From assembly GCF_008831285.2 (NCBI RefSeq), contig NC_045138.2:26135934-26199933 (forward strand): a stretch of 64,000 bases of DNA. The letters run 5' to 3'. This DNA comes from Nymphaea colorata (lineage: Eukaryota > Streptophyta > Magnoliopsida > Nymphaeales > Nymphaeaceae). Positions 47,607-58,900 of this stretch are shown in pieces. A program made the translations under genes and the position numbers. How positions within the stretch are numbered: position 1 is the first letter of the stretch; each line of letters starts with the position of its first letter. The notes below the pieces were generated by a model that saw only the letters and a program-made list of their open reading frames with translations, did no database searches and was not told the origin of the DNA.

Positions 47607-47932
47607 GCATACGGAGACGATGCCTCCACCAAAGGAGACGGTGTAAACCCACACAGCATCAGAATCTGCAACACCAGCCTGACCCAAAAGCACAATCCAT
47701 GTTTGAATCAGAGAGGGGGAGAAAGAAATAGACATTGGAGGGTATAATGAGATTCAGAAGGTGCAAAAGAGAGAGAAAGAGAGACCTTGGAAGGTATAAT
47801 GAGTTTAAGAGGGTATCGAGAGAAGCATCGGGTGGGCGTCGACCTTCCCCCTACCTTCTCCACCACCATCACTCCATTTTTCCCTCTTGCCGCGTCACCA
47901 GAGGACGCCGCCATCACCACCTCCTCCTCCAT
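44414..47932 (-). CDS. URED: Urease accessory protein UreD (8 exons)
   Basis: A cytosolic chaperone that, with UreF and UreG, loads nickel into plant urease. Exons: 47932-47786, 47678-47613, 47524-47450, 46869-46825, 46251-46018, 45499-45417, 44774-44603 and 44527-44414. They total 936 bases or 311 residues, and all phases agree. Conserved blocks are RCFSRYPLK, DAVWVYTVSFGGGIVSGD, CTAAIKTQSSTKVYK, LPDPVTCFAGARYSQKQIF, VDWLTSGR-ERGEKWDF, LFLD and the end TESVYKFL. I chose the ATG at 47932 (CCATGG context); the ATG at 47914 also fits, since the homologous part begins only near VMVVEKV. The 3' end of exon 1 with its donor is repeated 56 bases into intron 1. Intron 6 holds a decayed tandem repeat. 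No other urease gene is in the window. Confidence 0.95.
44985..45400. repeat. ~165-bp degenerate tandem repeat in UreD intron 6
   Basis: About two and a half diverged copies. Shared phrases are AATTCCTGAAAATTTTCT / AATTCCTGAAAAATTTCT, GTCGTCACTTTCCAAATATG / GCCGTCATTTTTAAAATATA and GAAATATTTCT, each spaced about 165-180 bases apart. Confidence 0.65.
47563..47602. repeat. (GA)n microsatellite in UreD intron 2
   Basis: About 20 GA units on the plus strand; on the transcribed (minus) strand this is (TC)n, about 40 bases upstream of the intron 2 acceptor. Confidence 0.9.
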
Positions 47933-50150
47933 GGCTCTCTCTTCCTTCTTCCTCCCCACAGGCCCTGATGCTTCCCGCCGTCATCACGCGGCTGCGGCCT
48001 TCTTCTGGAACTCCCGTACTCGGGTCAACGTTCGTCGAATCCGAAACCGTAGCCTGTCGAACTGACTCGGCTTCTGGACTGAGATCTTGGGTATTGGGAT
48101 CTTAATAAATTCCAATCTTCACATGTTCGATTTTTAGCTATGCTTTTTCGTTTGAAGATGCATAAGATGTCTGCAATACTTGTATCTCAAATGCATAAAT
48201 TTCAAGTTTGATTCTTCATTGTAAAACCTGCCCACTTTACTATTACAAGCAATTATATTGGTAGGATCGCATCTTGATTAAGACATGAATTTAAAAAACT
48301 GCAGTAATCAAACAGCCTTTAATAAATTTTCAACTCCCCATCAAATGTTGAACTACACAATTCGGATCTTGATTAATTCACGTTATTGAATGTAATTGGT
48401 CAGATTCGCTTCAAATCTGGGTTATCAAGTTAGATACAACAAAACCTTAGTTTATAAACCTAATTAATGACCCACCTAGATAGTTACTGACCTCCCAATG
48501 TTATATGCAATTCTATACATCCAAAACGAATTAACGACCGTGAGGCAAGGGGACAAGGAAGACACAGTGACCAGATCAAGTACTGGGACTGAGTCAATAA
48601 CAAGATATGAATGCCAATGGATCATCTCCATTGAACTCGAGTGCAAATGTTCTCCATGAGTTGTTAATCATGAATACCTCCGTTGAACTCCGATGAGTGC
48701 CATCACTAGAAAATTGGCGCCATGAAAATATTGTGCAAATTGAATTCACTTGGTGTTTGATAAACACATAATTCAAACTTTTTACGTCGAAAATTTCCGT
48801 TTCTTACTTGAATCATAGGTTCAGTAGAATTTGGGTGTGATAAACCATGCCCAATTATGGTTCACCCCCTGCTGATAAGGGTGTCTATCAAAGGATCAAC
48901 TATGCTCCACCCATGATAACAATGTTAGGAAAAATACTAAGCCTATGTTTTACTAGCCTTTTTGCCTCTTAGCTAGGGGCTGCGAATGAGCTAGATAAAA
49001 TGAGCTTAATGTATTCGAGCCATTTAGGTCTGTTTTGATAGCTAAGCCAAGCTGAGCTCAAACTTCTCTATCACTACATGATCATAAGGAAAACATATGG
49101 CTGGTTACAACCGTTCATTTGGTGAAGTTCGGCATTCATGTCACTTGTATATATATATATATATATAATCGTGTTTAGCAATGAAGCTTTGATCCTTATC
49201 AAGTTATGATCAATTGGCAGGTCGAAGTAAATTAAGACCATTCACATTGGAAGAGGTCAAGTGTTTCAAGCTAGACATGAGTAGACGTGTTCTGGTAATC
49301 TGCCTAACTTCAACTTGCTCGAGGAAAAAAAAAATGAAAAGGGAAAACATCACACATGCCTATCTATGTCAAGGAAGCATAGAAAGGCAAAATGAATACA
49401 GAATATATAGTTTATTAAATTTGTCAAAGAAAATGCCTGTCGCTATCAGGTGCGTCATCAGTTCTTATCAATTCCCCCAAACTTTGATTTTTCCAACACC
49501 GTGCCCGTTGATCTCCATTAATTTTCTTCTTCCAAGGGAGCGTGTTTAGGTGAAGAAATCCAGTGTTTGTGGGTCTATAAGTCACCAATATTCTCCATTC
49601 AATCACCTTTAAAAAATTAATAGACTACTCGTTAAACAAAAGAGGACACAACGATCAGATTCTTTACATGTTAATCTTAGAAACAAAAAGGAAAAAAGGA
49701 GAACAGGAGGTCTCCATGTACGGAAAACAAGCAGCAGAGACTTCGAAGCAGTGGAGCAACATGACCAAAGAAGCAAAATTGTGTTGATTCCTGATATCCC
49801 AAACACAACGATATAAGCCATTTCTACAGACACCAAGTTCCACAATTTCAACTATGAACAACAAGAGAAATCTAAACACCATGATCATTGTCTGATGTGA
49901 AAGTAATATGAAAGGCAAAAGAGATTGTATAGCAACTAAATGAATGAAACTGCTTGCATCTAAAAGGGAAGCATACATCATCTCCCCGACTATGGTAAAC
50001 TACAAAGAGTTTTTTTTTGTTCTTCGAAAATATGTACACAGTCAGTCAGTGTAATGGTTATGCTACTCTCAAACTGCTCCTCCTTTGCGTCAAATGCGCT
50101 TCCTTTTTTTGGTTTGAGTTTTTCAAAGCGACAGTGTGAAACCATCCAGC
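47933..50150. other. Intergenic, no gene recognised
   Basis: Promoter side of UreD followed by AT-rich DNA. A (TA)n tract lies at 49146-49167. The right end is the 3' flank of the VQ gene. Nothing coding was recognised. Confidence 0.5.
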
Positions 50151-50843
50151 CTACCATCGTTGGAAGCTGGTGCCTCTTGGCTGCATGTTTGAAGAAACAC
50201 CATCAAACAAGAAGCCGTCCGGGTTAGGTCTGGAGTTGGTAAACCCCTGCAAGAAGACTTGGTTGCCGCCATTGTTGCTGCCGCTGGCGACGGCCGCAGC
50301 AGCCACGTTCCCACTGTCGCCGCTGGAGAAGAACACCAGCTCTTCCTGGTGTTGTTGCAGGCTTGGCTGCGCGAGTGGCACAGGGGCTGCGGCCAAGGGG
50401 TTGTTCATCTGGTGGTGGTGAGGACCATAGCCGAAGTTGAGATTGGAGCCGCCGGTCTGGTACCCCGTGAACAGGTGGGCGGAAGGTCCGCCGGTGAATT
50501 GCTGCACCATGGCCCGGAAATTGTGGGTGTCGGTGTTGAGGAGGGTGGTGGGGGCTCGCTTCGACACCCTCGTCCGCTTCCTTGGGGCTTTCGCCACCCG
50601 TCCTTCTGCACCAAGGTGAGAGTTGGCGTTCAAGGCGGCGCCGCTGTTCGCCGAGGCGACGGAGGAACCGGCTGGGACCGCACTTCTTTGTGGGGAGGCG
50701 AGATCCGGCATTGTCATTGTGGTGGTGACTGCCATTGCATCTGAAACGCGAGCGCTCAGTGGTGGCTGCACTGGCGCGCCCGGCGCTCGACCAAGCCCGA
50801 GATTCCGGTGGTAGAACTCCATCCACTCGCTCTTCCTCTCCAT
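50151..50843 (-). CDS. VQ-motif protein, intronless
   Basis: A 230-residue nuclear-type regulatory protein. VQ proteins bind WRKY transcription factors (and some bind MAP kinases) and tune defence, growth and stress responses. The defining motif FRAMVQQFTG is at residues 109-118 and matches FxxxVQxFTG. Just before it is a basic stretch, PRKRTRVSKR (87-96), plausible as a nuclear signal, followed by APTTLLNTDTHNF, the usual lead-in to the motif. The rest is low-complexity, rich in Ala, Ser, Gly, Asn and Gln, as usual for the family. Single-exon structure is also usual. The ATG at 50843 is the only good start. The local GC content is much higher than in the flanks, in line with a coding CpG-rich gene. 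Which WRKY it pairs with cannot be told. Confidence 0.92.
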   Translation of the reverse strand: MERKSEWMEFYHRNLGLGRAPGAPVQPPLSARVSDAMAVTTTMTMPDLASPQRSAVPAGSSVASANSGAALNANSHLGAEGRVAKAPRKRTRVSKRAPTTLLNTDTHNFRAMVQQFTGGPSAHLFTGYQTGGSNLNFGYGPHHHQMNNPLAAAPVPLAQPSLQQHQEELVFFSSGDSGNVAAAAVASGSNNGGNQVFLQGFTNSRPNPDGFLFDGVSSNMQPRGTSFQRW

Positions 50844-50987
50844 AAGCGAAACCGTCTGAGGGTGCGGAGGGGCCGGACAGAGTAATTCTCCTCCTCTGCT
50901 TTCTCTTCCTGCTGGCGTCTCCTCTCCTGCTCTTCCACAGCAACAACTTTCAAAGGAGAAGGTTCTCTGCGACTGCCGAAGGATGAA

Positions 50988-50994
50988 TATTTAT
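50988..50994 (-). promoter_or_regulatory. Possible TATA box of the VQ gene
   Basis: On the minus strand this reads ATAAATA, about 145 bases before the start codon, which would leave a 5' UTR of around 115 bases. Position and wording are plausible but weak. Confidence 0.35.
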
Positions 50995-51657
50995 GGTGGG
51001 GACTGGCTGTATCCCTTAGTGGCGTCCACACATACCTCCAAAAGAGAAGCTCGAATGGTAAAAAGTCATGGAAGAGAAAGGAGCAGGCGGGGGAGGAGGG
51101 GCCCTTGACCGTTCACTGAAGATAAAAAAGTCTTCCTCTCCCTGTCCTTTCGGCCATCTCCATGGTGGTACGTGTCTGTGGACGAAACGCGAGGGGAGTT
51201 AGGCAGCCGCAGGGGCTTCTGCGAAACTACGAGTCCGGCCGACGACATCCCACTGACGTTGGCGAGGCGTCACCTTCTTCTTGGCCCCGCCGTGGGAGAG
51301 AGGGGCTGACCGTGACGGCCTTTCTTGGTCGCTGCCGCCGCTGCGTGGAAGCCGGGTGCGCCTCCTTCCCCTTTTGCGGAGGCACCTTCCTTCGAGCTGA
51401 AGGAGAGAGGTCTTGGGTCGCGGAGCCAGCAGGTTGGTCAAGGAGTCGAACCGTCAAAGGCGTAGGTGAACCGACTGGTCTCATTCACGGGTCTAGTCTT
51501 GATGGGACGGGAACAGCCAGCTCCGCCGGTTAGGTGGCCGGCCGGCCTGATATGGTTGGCCCGGGGCTTTGTTGCATGCTTTGTTGTTCCAACTAGGGCG
51601 GGGCATCTGAGCGGCTCGGCCTAGGCCGTGCGTCAAGCCTTCAGTTCATCCTGATCG

Positions 51658-51660
<3 letters not shown>

Positions 51661-51750
<90 letters not shown>
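51661..51750. repeat. Compound microsatellite (TC)n(TA)n
   Basis: About 28 TC units run directly into about 16 TA units. It is the longest simple repeat in the window. Confidence 0.95.
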
Positions 51751-51754
<4 letters not shown>

Positions 51755-51953
51755 GTCTGGGGGAGACTCAATGCCCACTCTTAATCCCAACAACTGAAAA
51801 GTAAGTTTATAAAAAGTTTCAATAATTAAGGATGTTAATGGATGTTACACTCAGATCAAATGCCTAACTAAACTACTTTTAAACAAAGTTTGACATGCTT
51901 AACAATTTAGCATCCGACCTAGAATTCAGATTCGGATTTAAGAAATGAACACC

Positions 51954-52093
51954 TGATCTAATTCGCATTCAGCTTCAGTTTTAGATGAATATATGGTCAC
52001 ACTCGAATTCAGTTTTAAATAAATGATCTAATTCGCATTCAGCTTCAGTTTTAGATGAATATATGGTCACACTCGAATTCAGTTTTAAATAAA
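51954..52093. repeat. 70-bp tandem duplication
   Basis: The unit starting TGATCTAATTCGCATTC occurs at 51954 and 52024 with no visible difference until its end. It lies in a GATC/ATTCAGAT-type repeat region. Confidence 0.9.
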
Positions 52094-53934
52094 TATCCTA
52101 TATTCAATATTTATATGTAATAAAAGTTGATGCCCAACTTTTTATAATGGGGCTCAGATTCTCTTGTGTATTTAAAAGTCAGATTCGAATGCATACTTAA
52201 AGTTTGCATCTGAAGCATATTCAAATTGTACATTTAAAAACTGGATCTAGATGTAGTATTAGACTTTTCTTTGTTTGTATTTGAATACGAATACAAATAC
52301 ATGAACAGGAGGCGGATATGATGACAAAAGGTAAGCAGCTAATGCCACGACCAAGTTAAAATCTATCGAGTTTTAAAACTATTAGAACCACCAACCTAAT
52401 ACCAAGATTTCATGTCAAATTTTACGGGCTCTAGAGCACAAGCAAGAAAGAATGAATGACTGAATGTAAGACATATGAACCCCTAAATAGAGAGAAATGC
52501 AGAGGTTCTAGATACCTGTTGAGTAAGCCCTCACGACTTGGTTGGTTTTCTCATTTCAATTTGAACTCCCTTCTAACAGTTGAGTTTAGACCGCAAATCA
52601 TAAACAAAGATCGATTTGTTTTCTTTTTTGACTCGGTCAGGTTTATGTGAAAGGACAGGTTGAAACATCAAAATGAGCAAACTCACATGCAACAGCTGCA
52701 CCAATTTTGATCAGTTGTTGGACTAAAGGCAACAATAATGCTAATTAGAATTTTGTCCTTGTTATTATTATCAGTATCCTTATTATTGACTTTCTGCGGT
52801 CACCTTCACTGGGTGACGACCTCCATTGTTGGGAGAAGGAATGAAGCTTCGGCCATCACTCAGGCACTGGAATTTCATCTTGCTCACCCGAAAAAGGGTT
52901 CTTAAAGCCCTACCTGGCAGATAGCAAGGACCAGCTATCTTTTTCTTGAAGTAAAGCGTAGAGAGTCATTCAACCTCTCTTCTGGCATTTACTGAATCCA
53001 ACCTAACAGAACCCTTTTTGCCCGCTAATAAGCACAAGAAAACAAGGCCACATAGAAAGAGATAAGCATATCAAACAGGCATACAAACGTTATAGGAAGC
53101 TACTGTCTGACTTAGTATTGCTCAAATGTGATGCATGTTTTATATTCAACATGTCTGTTTATAGAGCAATTGATTTGTATATTGACCACAAATCCGAATG
53201 TGCAGTAGCGAAGCCACATGTGGGCTGATGTGGGTATTTGCCGACACTAGCCTACAAGATTTCTTGATTTTATGTGTTGATGCTTTCCACAATTTGCTGG
53301 CCCTCCTTAGAAGAATCTCAAGACGTTTAAATTAGGGCCCCTCATCCGAGAGGAGCACTTCATTCATAGCAGATCCTAGATCAGATCCACTTTATTTCAG
53401 TTTTGTTGGATCCTTCATGGGTTTTCTTTCATTAGTTAGAGTTCAGACCCTGTTATTTTTAAGTTTGGGATGCAAGATCAAGGAATTTTTTAGAAATCCC
53501 TGTTTAGAGGCAAGTGTGATTCATTTGAGAGTAGTTAAGTTATTGATGAATCAAGTTTAGCCACAATTTCATTTCTCCTTTTATGTTCATTTCCGTCTTT
53601 TACTCGTTTAGTCGCTTCTAGTTTTCCCTAGTTTGTACTCGGGAAACTGTTAAGAGTGAGGAACTCTGATCACTACATCACTCTCAGCCACAGGCTTAAT
53701 TAGTGTCGTTAACTGGCCCATGCACGGTAGTCATACATCATACACTACTCATTTTTTTGCTATTTTTTTAAATATTTTGAAAGTTTTTTAATGTTTTATA
53801 AAATATAGAGAAATAAATATAGTCATATTTTTTTGTGTGATTCATGATCAGTTCAGCTGAATTACTAAATCGGCAGCCCTTCACATGATTCAATCTAAAT
53901 TCTAGTGTCTGTCAAGAACAAGGTCGGAGGGAAG

Positions 53935-54141
53935 GCAGGGCCGGCAGGGGCCTTGGCCCCCCTCAATTTTTAAAAACTTTAAAAATTTATCTGTAAATTT
54001 AAACAGTTTTAGTTTAATATATATAAAAATTTTGAAAATTTCTATTTCGGCTCCTGTTAAAATTTTGAAACTATAGTTTGTTAAAATTTTGAAACTATAG
54101 TTTGGCCTCTGTGACAAAAAAAATCTTAGCTCTGCCCCTGG
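53935..54141. repeat. Dispersed repeat, GGCAGGGCC / CTCTGCCCCTG ends
   Basis: Starts GGCAGGGCCGGCAGGGGCC and ends TTAGCTCTGCCCCTGG. The AT-rich body contains a 28-base phrase (GTTAAAATTTTGAAACTATAG) twice in a row at about 54056-54102. Same end style as the copies at 6401 and 30298. Confidence 0.45.
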
Positions 54142-55764
54142 TCAGGAAGTTCAAATGATCAAGTATATTAACCTCAGCTGTTTTAGTTCAAACAGACTAA
54201 TTCAGGTGTTGATCATTTGGTCCATGCAATGGGGCCTAAAGTGCCATACCTTGAACTTCATCACCATGATGATGCCTAGTAGTTTGTCATCTGGTAATAA
54301 GGTTTGGAATTAATCTGAAAAAGCACTATGCCTGTGAATGGGCCTGTTTTATTTTGGAATAATTGGAACCAGCTAACTTTGGTAGTGTTTGATAGCTTCC
54401 GATCTTAGATCTTAGATGGAAATTAAAGGTGTGCATTATAAGATCGATCTCAGTAGCATGTAAAAAACCATGAATTTCATGTCGGATTTTCAATTTTGGG
54501 AGGGGGAGCTGATGCCCGACCTTAAATTCATAGATCTGAGATCCGAGGTCAACGATTACACCATTAAGGTCGCAAATGAGTTGAATCTGGTTTGAGGATT
54601 TTGCCGCATAAAATAGCTGGCCTCATTTTCTATTCCACCAAAAATCATATGTTTCAATTTTAATGGAGTACACTAACACATGTGCACCATGTTCTATTGA
54701 GTAAGAAATTGGTAGACATTGAAAAATAAGTGTCATACATATGATCTATTGGAACACATGTTTATAAATACATCATTGGAAAAAAAAAGTGTATTTGGGG
54801 TTGGAAAAATATGATGCCATTATTGAATGTTGTTTCTAAATTAAACAGTCAAATGTTAGATATGGATATGTCATACATATTTTCTGAAATAAAAATGTGG
54901 TATTCTTGAATCATATATTATAAAAAAGTCGTACATACATTCAACTGCTAAATATTGTTGATGAATGGATAAATACTTAAAAGTGGTAGCCAAATGCAAC
55001 ATTAACTGTTGATAAATTAAAATGCTTTAAAACATTGGAATTATCTATGAATTCAATGGTATGAAAGGATGCGAACCTCCATAATCATGCAATTAAAATA
55101 TGGCCTCAATTTTAATTTTGTAAGAGTTGAAAAAATTAACAATATTTTAGCAACAGTCCCTTAACAATAATTTTCTACCCTTTTCCTCAAGCCTAATCAT
55201 ATGATTGAACATAAAATATTCAAACAATGATGCATAGGTTCAACACTATCTGGATTGGAAACTTAACTCCCCCAGGATTTTCATGTCAAAATTAAAATTG
55301 ATTACACATCTTGCTTAAGATCACTGTTTTTTATTCAAACATTTTCCGGCAAACTGAAAATATATGTTAAATCTAAGAAAATGTTGTAGTTAGCACAATC
55401 TCAACCACATGCGCATTGAAAATTTAATTTCTAATTTGCTTTCTAGACGCTCAATTTCAAAAGCATATCGGTCGGAACTTTCTTGACGTGTCCGAACAAG
55501 CAACTTGATTGTGTCTCATTTTGGAAGCACGGAAATTGTATACTTCCCTGTTCTTGCTTCTCCTCGACGTAAGAGGACGGGCATCTAGTCGAGCAAAGTC
55601 GGTCAATCCAATCGGGCCCTCAAGGCTTCGTGCGCACTGGGGTGGTAGACACTCACTTGCTAGTTCAAATATTAAAGGTGTTCGTTCCTTGTATAAGTCA
55701 ATCAATCAAGAACTAAAGTATGAGAGAAATGAAAAGAGATACATTGAATCTAAGAGGGCCGAAG

Positions 55765-55931
55765 TCCTTTTTTTTTTCTTTGTTTAGAACTGCTTTAGGA
55801 TGTAGGTAGAAAGCATGACACCTATCAACTAAGCATCGTGGATTCACCCTTTGAAGTAAGGGAATAGCACCGATGAAAATCAAACTAATGGTCACGTCTT
55901 CCACTAATCTGACCAACTACGCTATGCTCAT
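55765..55931 (-). mobile_element. tRNA-derived SINE with A-tail and 5-bp direct repeats
   Basis: On the minus strand the element starts ATGAGCATAGCGTAGTTGG, where TAGCGTAGTTGG fits the Pol III box A. AGTTTGATTTTC, about 38 bases on, is a decayed box B. It ends in an A-tail (AAAGAAAAAAAAAAGG). The 167-bp unit is flanked by CGAAG at 55760-55764 and 55932-55936, a plausible target-site duplication. Head, tail and flanks together make a good SINE case, although 5 bp is short for such a duplication. Confidence 0.65.
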
Positions 55932-58900
55932 CGAAGCAACTATTTAAAAAATGACTTTAAAAGTTTACTCTAAGAACGAGCTCTTAAACATCCAAACTTA
56001 CAAGTATTAGGCCACAAATTTGTAGCTCAGCTTTTGAACTAAAAATGCAACACCAGACAGTAAATTTTGACATGCCCAGGCATAATCTTCAAAAAGTTAG
56101 CTTAAAATTATACTTTTAAATAATAATAATAATAATAGCAACATTTTTATTATAATTATAAATTATTATCATCAGATAAATATGGGGTTGTGTTGGCTGT
56201 ATGGGTCGATTCAGAAAGAGATTGGCCGATTTTTTAATGAGGCAAATGTCAGCATCTCTATTGCATGCTTTTGAAAAAAAATCTTTAGAAAAGTACATGT
56301 TAGTGTTCCTGATACCAACACAAGATAGCTAAAAGACTGTCGCTGGCAATCAAATGATGCCTATTGACTGGAATACAGACATTAATTGGAGCAAGGTATT
56401 AATAGCAATAGTCTTAAGTCCAGCACTCTTTTGTTGACCCCATCCTGTGGGGCTGACTAACCCACTGCCACATTTTTATTAGTTCTAAGGAACCTTATTA
56501 ATTTCTTAATCTAGTGCAAAGCCCCCATCTTTCATTTTCAAGCCAAATGAGCCCCTGTAATGGCCCTTTAACAAGTCTGCACTCGCCGGCCGCAGCCATG
56601 GTTGGGTTGTTCAGAGCTTCCCACTAATGAATGACCTGACAGAGACAGGACAATTACCTTCATAAAATTGGGGTTGCATTTGAGTACAAGAAGAAGCATC
56701 TTCATCTTACGCATGGGTACATGAGTTACACGATCAAATTTTGTCAGATAAGTAACTTATACAGAAAAGCATCTTGAAGAAGGATTAAAAGTATGCTTCT
56801 TATTCTTTTCAGGTAGAACTTTCATGGGAAAAAGTCGTCTCTCTTAAGGCGACCAACTAATGGAGTCAAGTCGTGTGTAGATCCTCTCCTCCACTGCCAA
56901 TCTCTTAGAGCTTGACTGAGCGTGGCTGTGGAGAGCCCGCAGAAACTTGTCAAGTCTAAAGGGGAAGAGCAGGTGCAGACAATTGTGGTAAAAAAAGGAG
57001 GGAAGGAGAAGGAGAAGGGCGACAACCAATCCCGCTCGTCCCCCTGGCCCTGGCGTCACGGCTGACATCCAGCTACCGCAAGAAGCGGGCGGCCAAAAGC
57101 CAAGTCGTGATTTAGAAGCATCGATCGCCCTTTCTTGTCCATGAGAGAAGGAGGAAGGTGGTGTTGATAAGGACCGGCGTTCCGCCTTCTAGGCAGACGA
57201 TGGGAATAGGACGGAAGGGAATGGGACGACGAAGGGAAGAACAGGGGACTTCCCATCATTGTGGCAGCAGAGGATGAAAGGATCTAAGGATGGTGATGAG
57301 GATGAGGTCATGTCAAAACAGGAGGAGGTAGTTTGGATACGTGCTGCTCACGCCAATTCAGGACGATGACGACGGCCATGCATCGTCACTTGGGGAGGGA
57401 GAGATCTCAACCAGCCGCCTTGATTAGCGGCAAGCTGGCCGTGAGACGCCACCCACTTGTAGCTTCTCCAAATGGGAAGCCTACCCAACAAAGAAAGAGA
57501 AACAGAGTGACCCAGTCACATTAACTTCAACATGGGTAATCCTCAACTCAAATCAATGCTCCTCAAAGGAGGCATCTCTAAAAATTGAAGAGAAGACGTG
57601 TACAATAAATACCTCACCATCTTGGATCCTAGTCTTTTTAGAGTTACAGAAAAAACTTCTAGGGAAGATTGAGATTTATCAAACTGGATCATTGTAGTGG
57701 TATCAGAGTTTATTCAATATTCAAACATTCAAACTTAGAGTCTCATATGTAGATATGCATGTACGTAAGTTACGGTTGGTGCACTTTAATACCCACACCT
57801 TTCAAAATTTAAGACTGGCAAAGCCTATGTGTCTTCGATATGGGGGATGCAAATGGATCTGACGTATTCGATTAGTCATCTGAATGTGAAAACAACAAGT
57901 GTATCTGATAAAAAAAATATTTGGAACCAATTGCCAATCAGATTCCAACCCAGTCCGCAGTTTTACAACATATTTTGTTCTGCTTCTGATGACGCCCTGC
58001 TATATGTGGCGGTCTCATTTATGGAGTCAGAATCCAAATTTGAGTTTGATATCTGAAAAGTATAGTTGTCAACCATAATGCTAATCTCATCCAGATTGAT
58101 CTAGAAAACTGAACCCACCCTAATCCGAACCGTTTACATTTCTTCGTCACTTTTTAAGCCGAGCATTTTTCTAAACACTTTCTCTAGTGCCTCCAAGTGG
58201 CTTAAGATTCTGCAAGTCTATGGTCATCAGTAGCAGGCACCACCACCAAACGCCCTCATAATGTGGTCGTCACTAGCACGGCCGGTTTTGGACGCACATC
58301 AAGATTTCCCACTTCTTCAACGCATGTGGATTGACTCTTGGCAGGCTTCCTATTTCTTAACTGATTGAACAAGAAAAGTTCAAAAAATTTTGAGTCCCGT
58401 GGCACCACTTGCCTTTAGACCCAAGTAGTGAAAGGACTTTTTCTGATGTGCAGAGGTATCCAGGGTTTTACATGGAGAAAGATGAGATGATAAGCATGTA
58501 GTCTTAGGCCTGCAAATTCGTCGCTTGCAGAGAAATTCGATTGCTTTCTTCCCTGGTTGCCTGAAAAAGACATTCAAAGGAGTGCAACCCACGCAATTGC
58601 TTACATTTCGCACTTGGGTTTATTCTGGACTATGCTTGAATTGCTTAAAATATTTTGATGCAAAAATATGGTTTTGGTAATAAACAAGTTATGGAATATG
58701 GACATCAGCAGATGAGAGCGAAAGAAAGAGAATTCGATTACCATAGGAAAACGGAAACCATCCATTGTTATCTTCTTTCTAGATCCATTTCAGACATCTC
58801 TCTCTCTGTATCTCTCCCTCTTTCTCTCCCCAACTCTTTTAGTGGTGTCACATGTCACCAGGCTTTTGAAATGTACAATCTAAACACCCCAGGTTCACAC

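Noticed and set aside
47505-47747. Open frames of Arg-Glu or Ser-Leu runs around a GA tract
   Set aside because: They are translations of a (GA)n microsatellite inside UreD intron 2 and overlap real exons on the minus strand.
50224-50946. 240-codon minus-strand frame overlapping the VQ gene
   Set aside because: It is a shifted frame of the GC-rich VQ coding region and lacks the VQ motif.
52795-52890. Short minus-strand peptide frame (31 codons, starting MKFQCLSDG)
   Set aside because: It has no signal peptide and no known peptide-hormone motif; a chance frame is more likely.
55457-55705. 82-codon minus-strand frame with RSLEGPIGLTDFARLD
   Set aside because: It reads smoothly but I recognise no family, and it adjoins a SINE; the evidence for a gene is too thin.
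57698-57708. LTR retroelement primer-binding site (TGGTATCAGAG)
   Set aside because: The phrase is present, but no pair of direct repeats or target duplication could be found around it.
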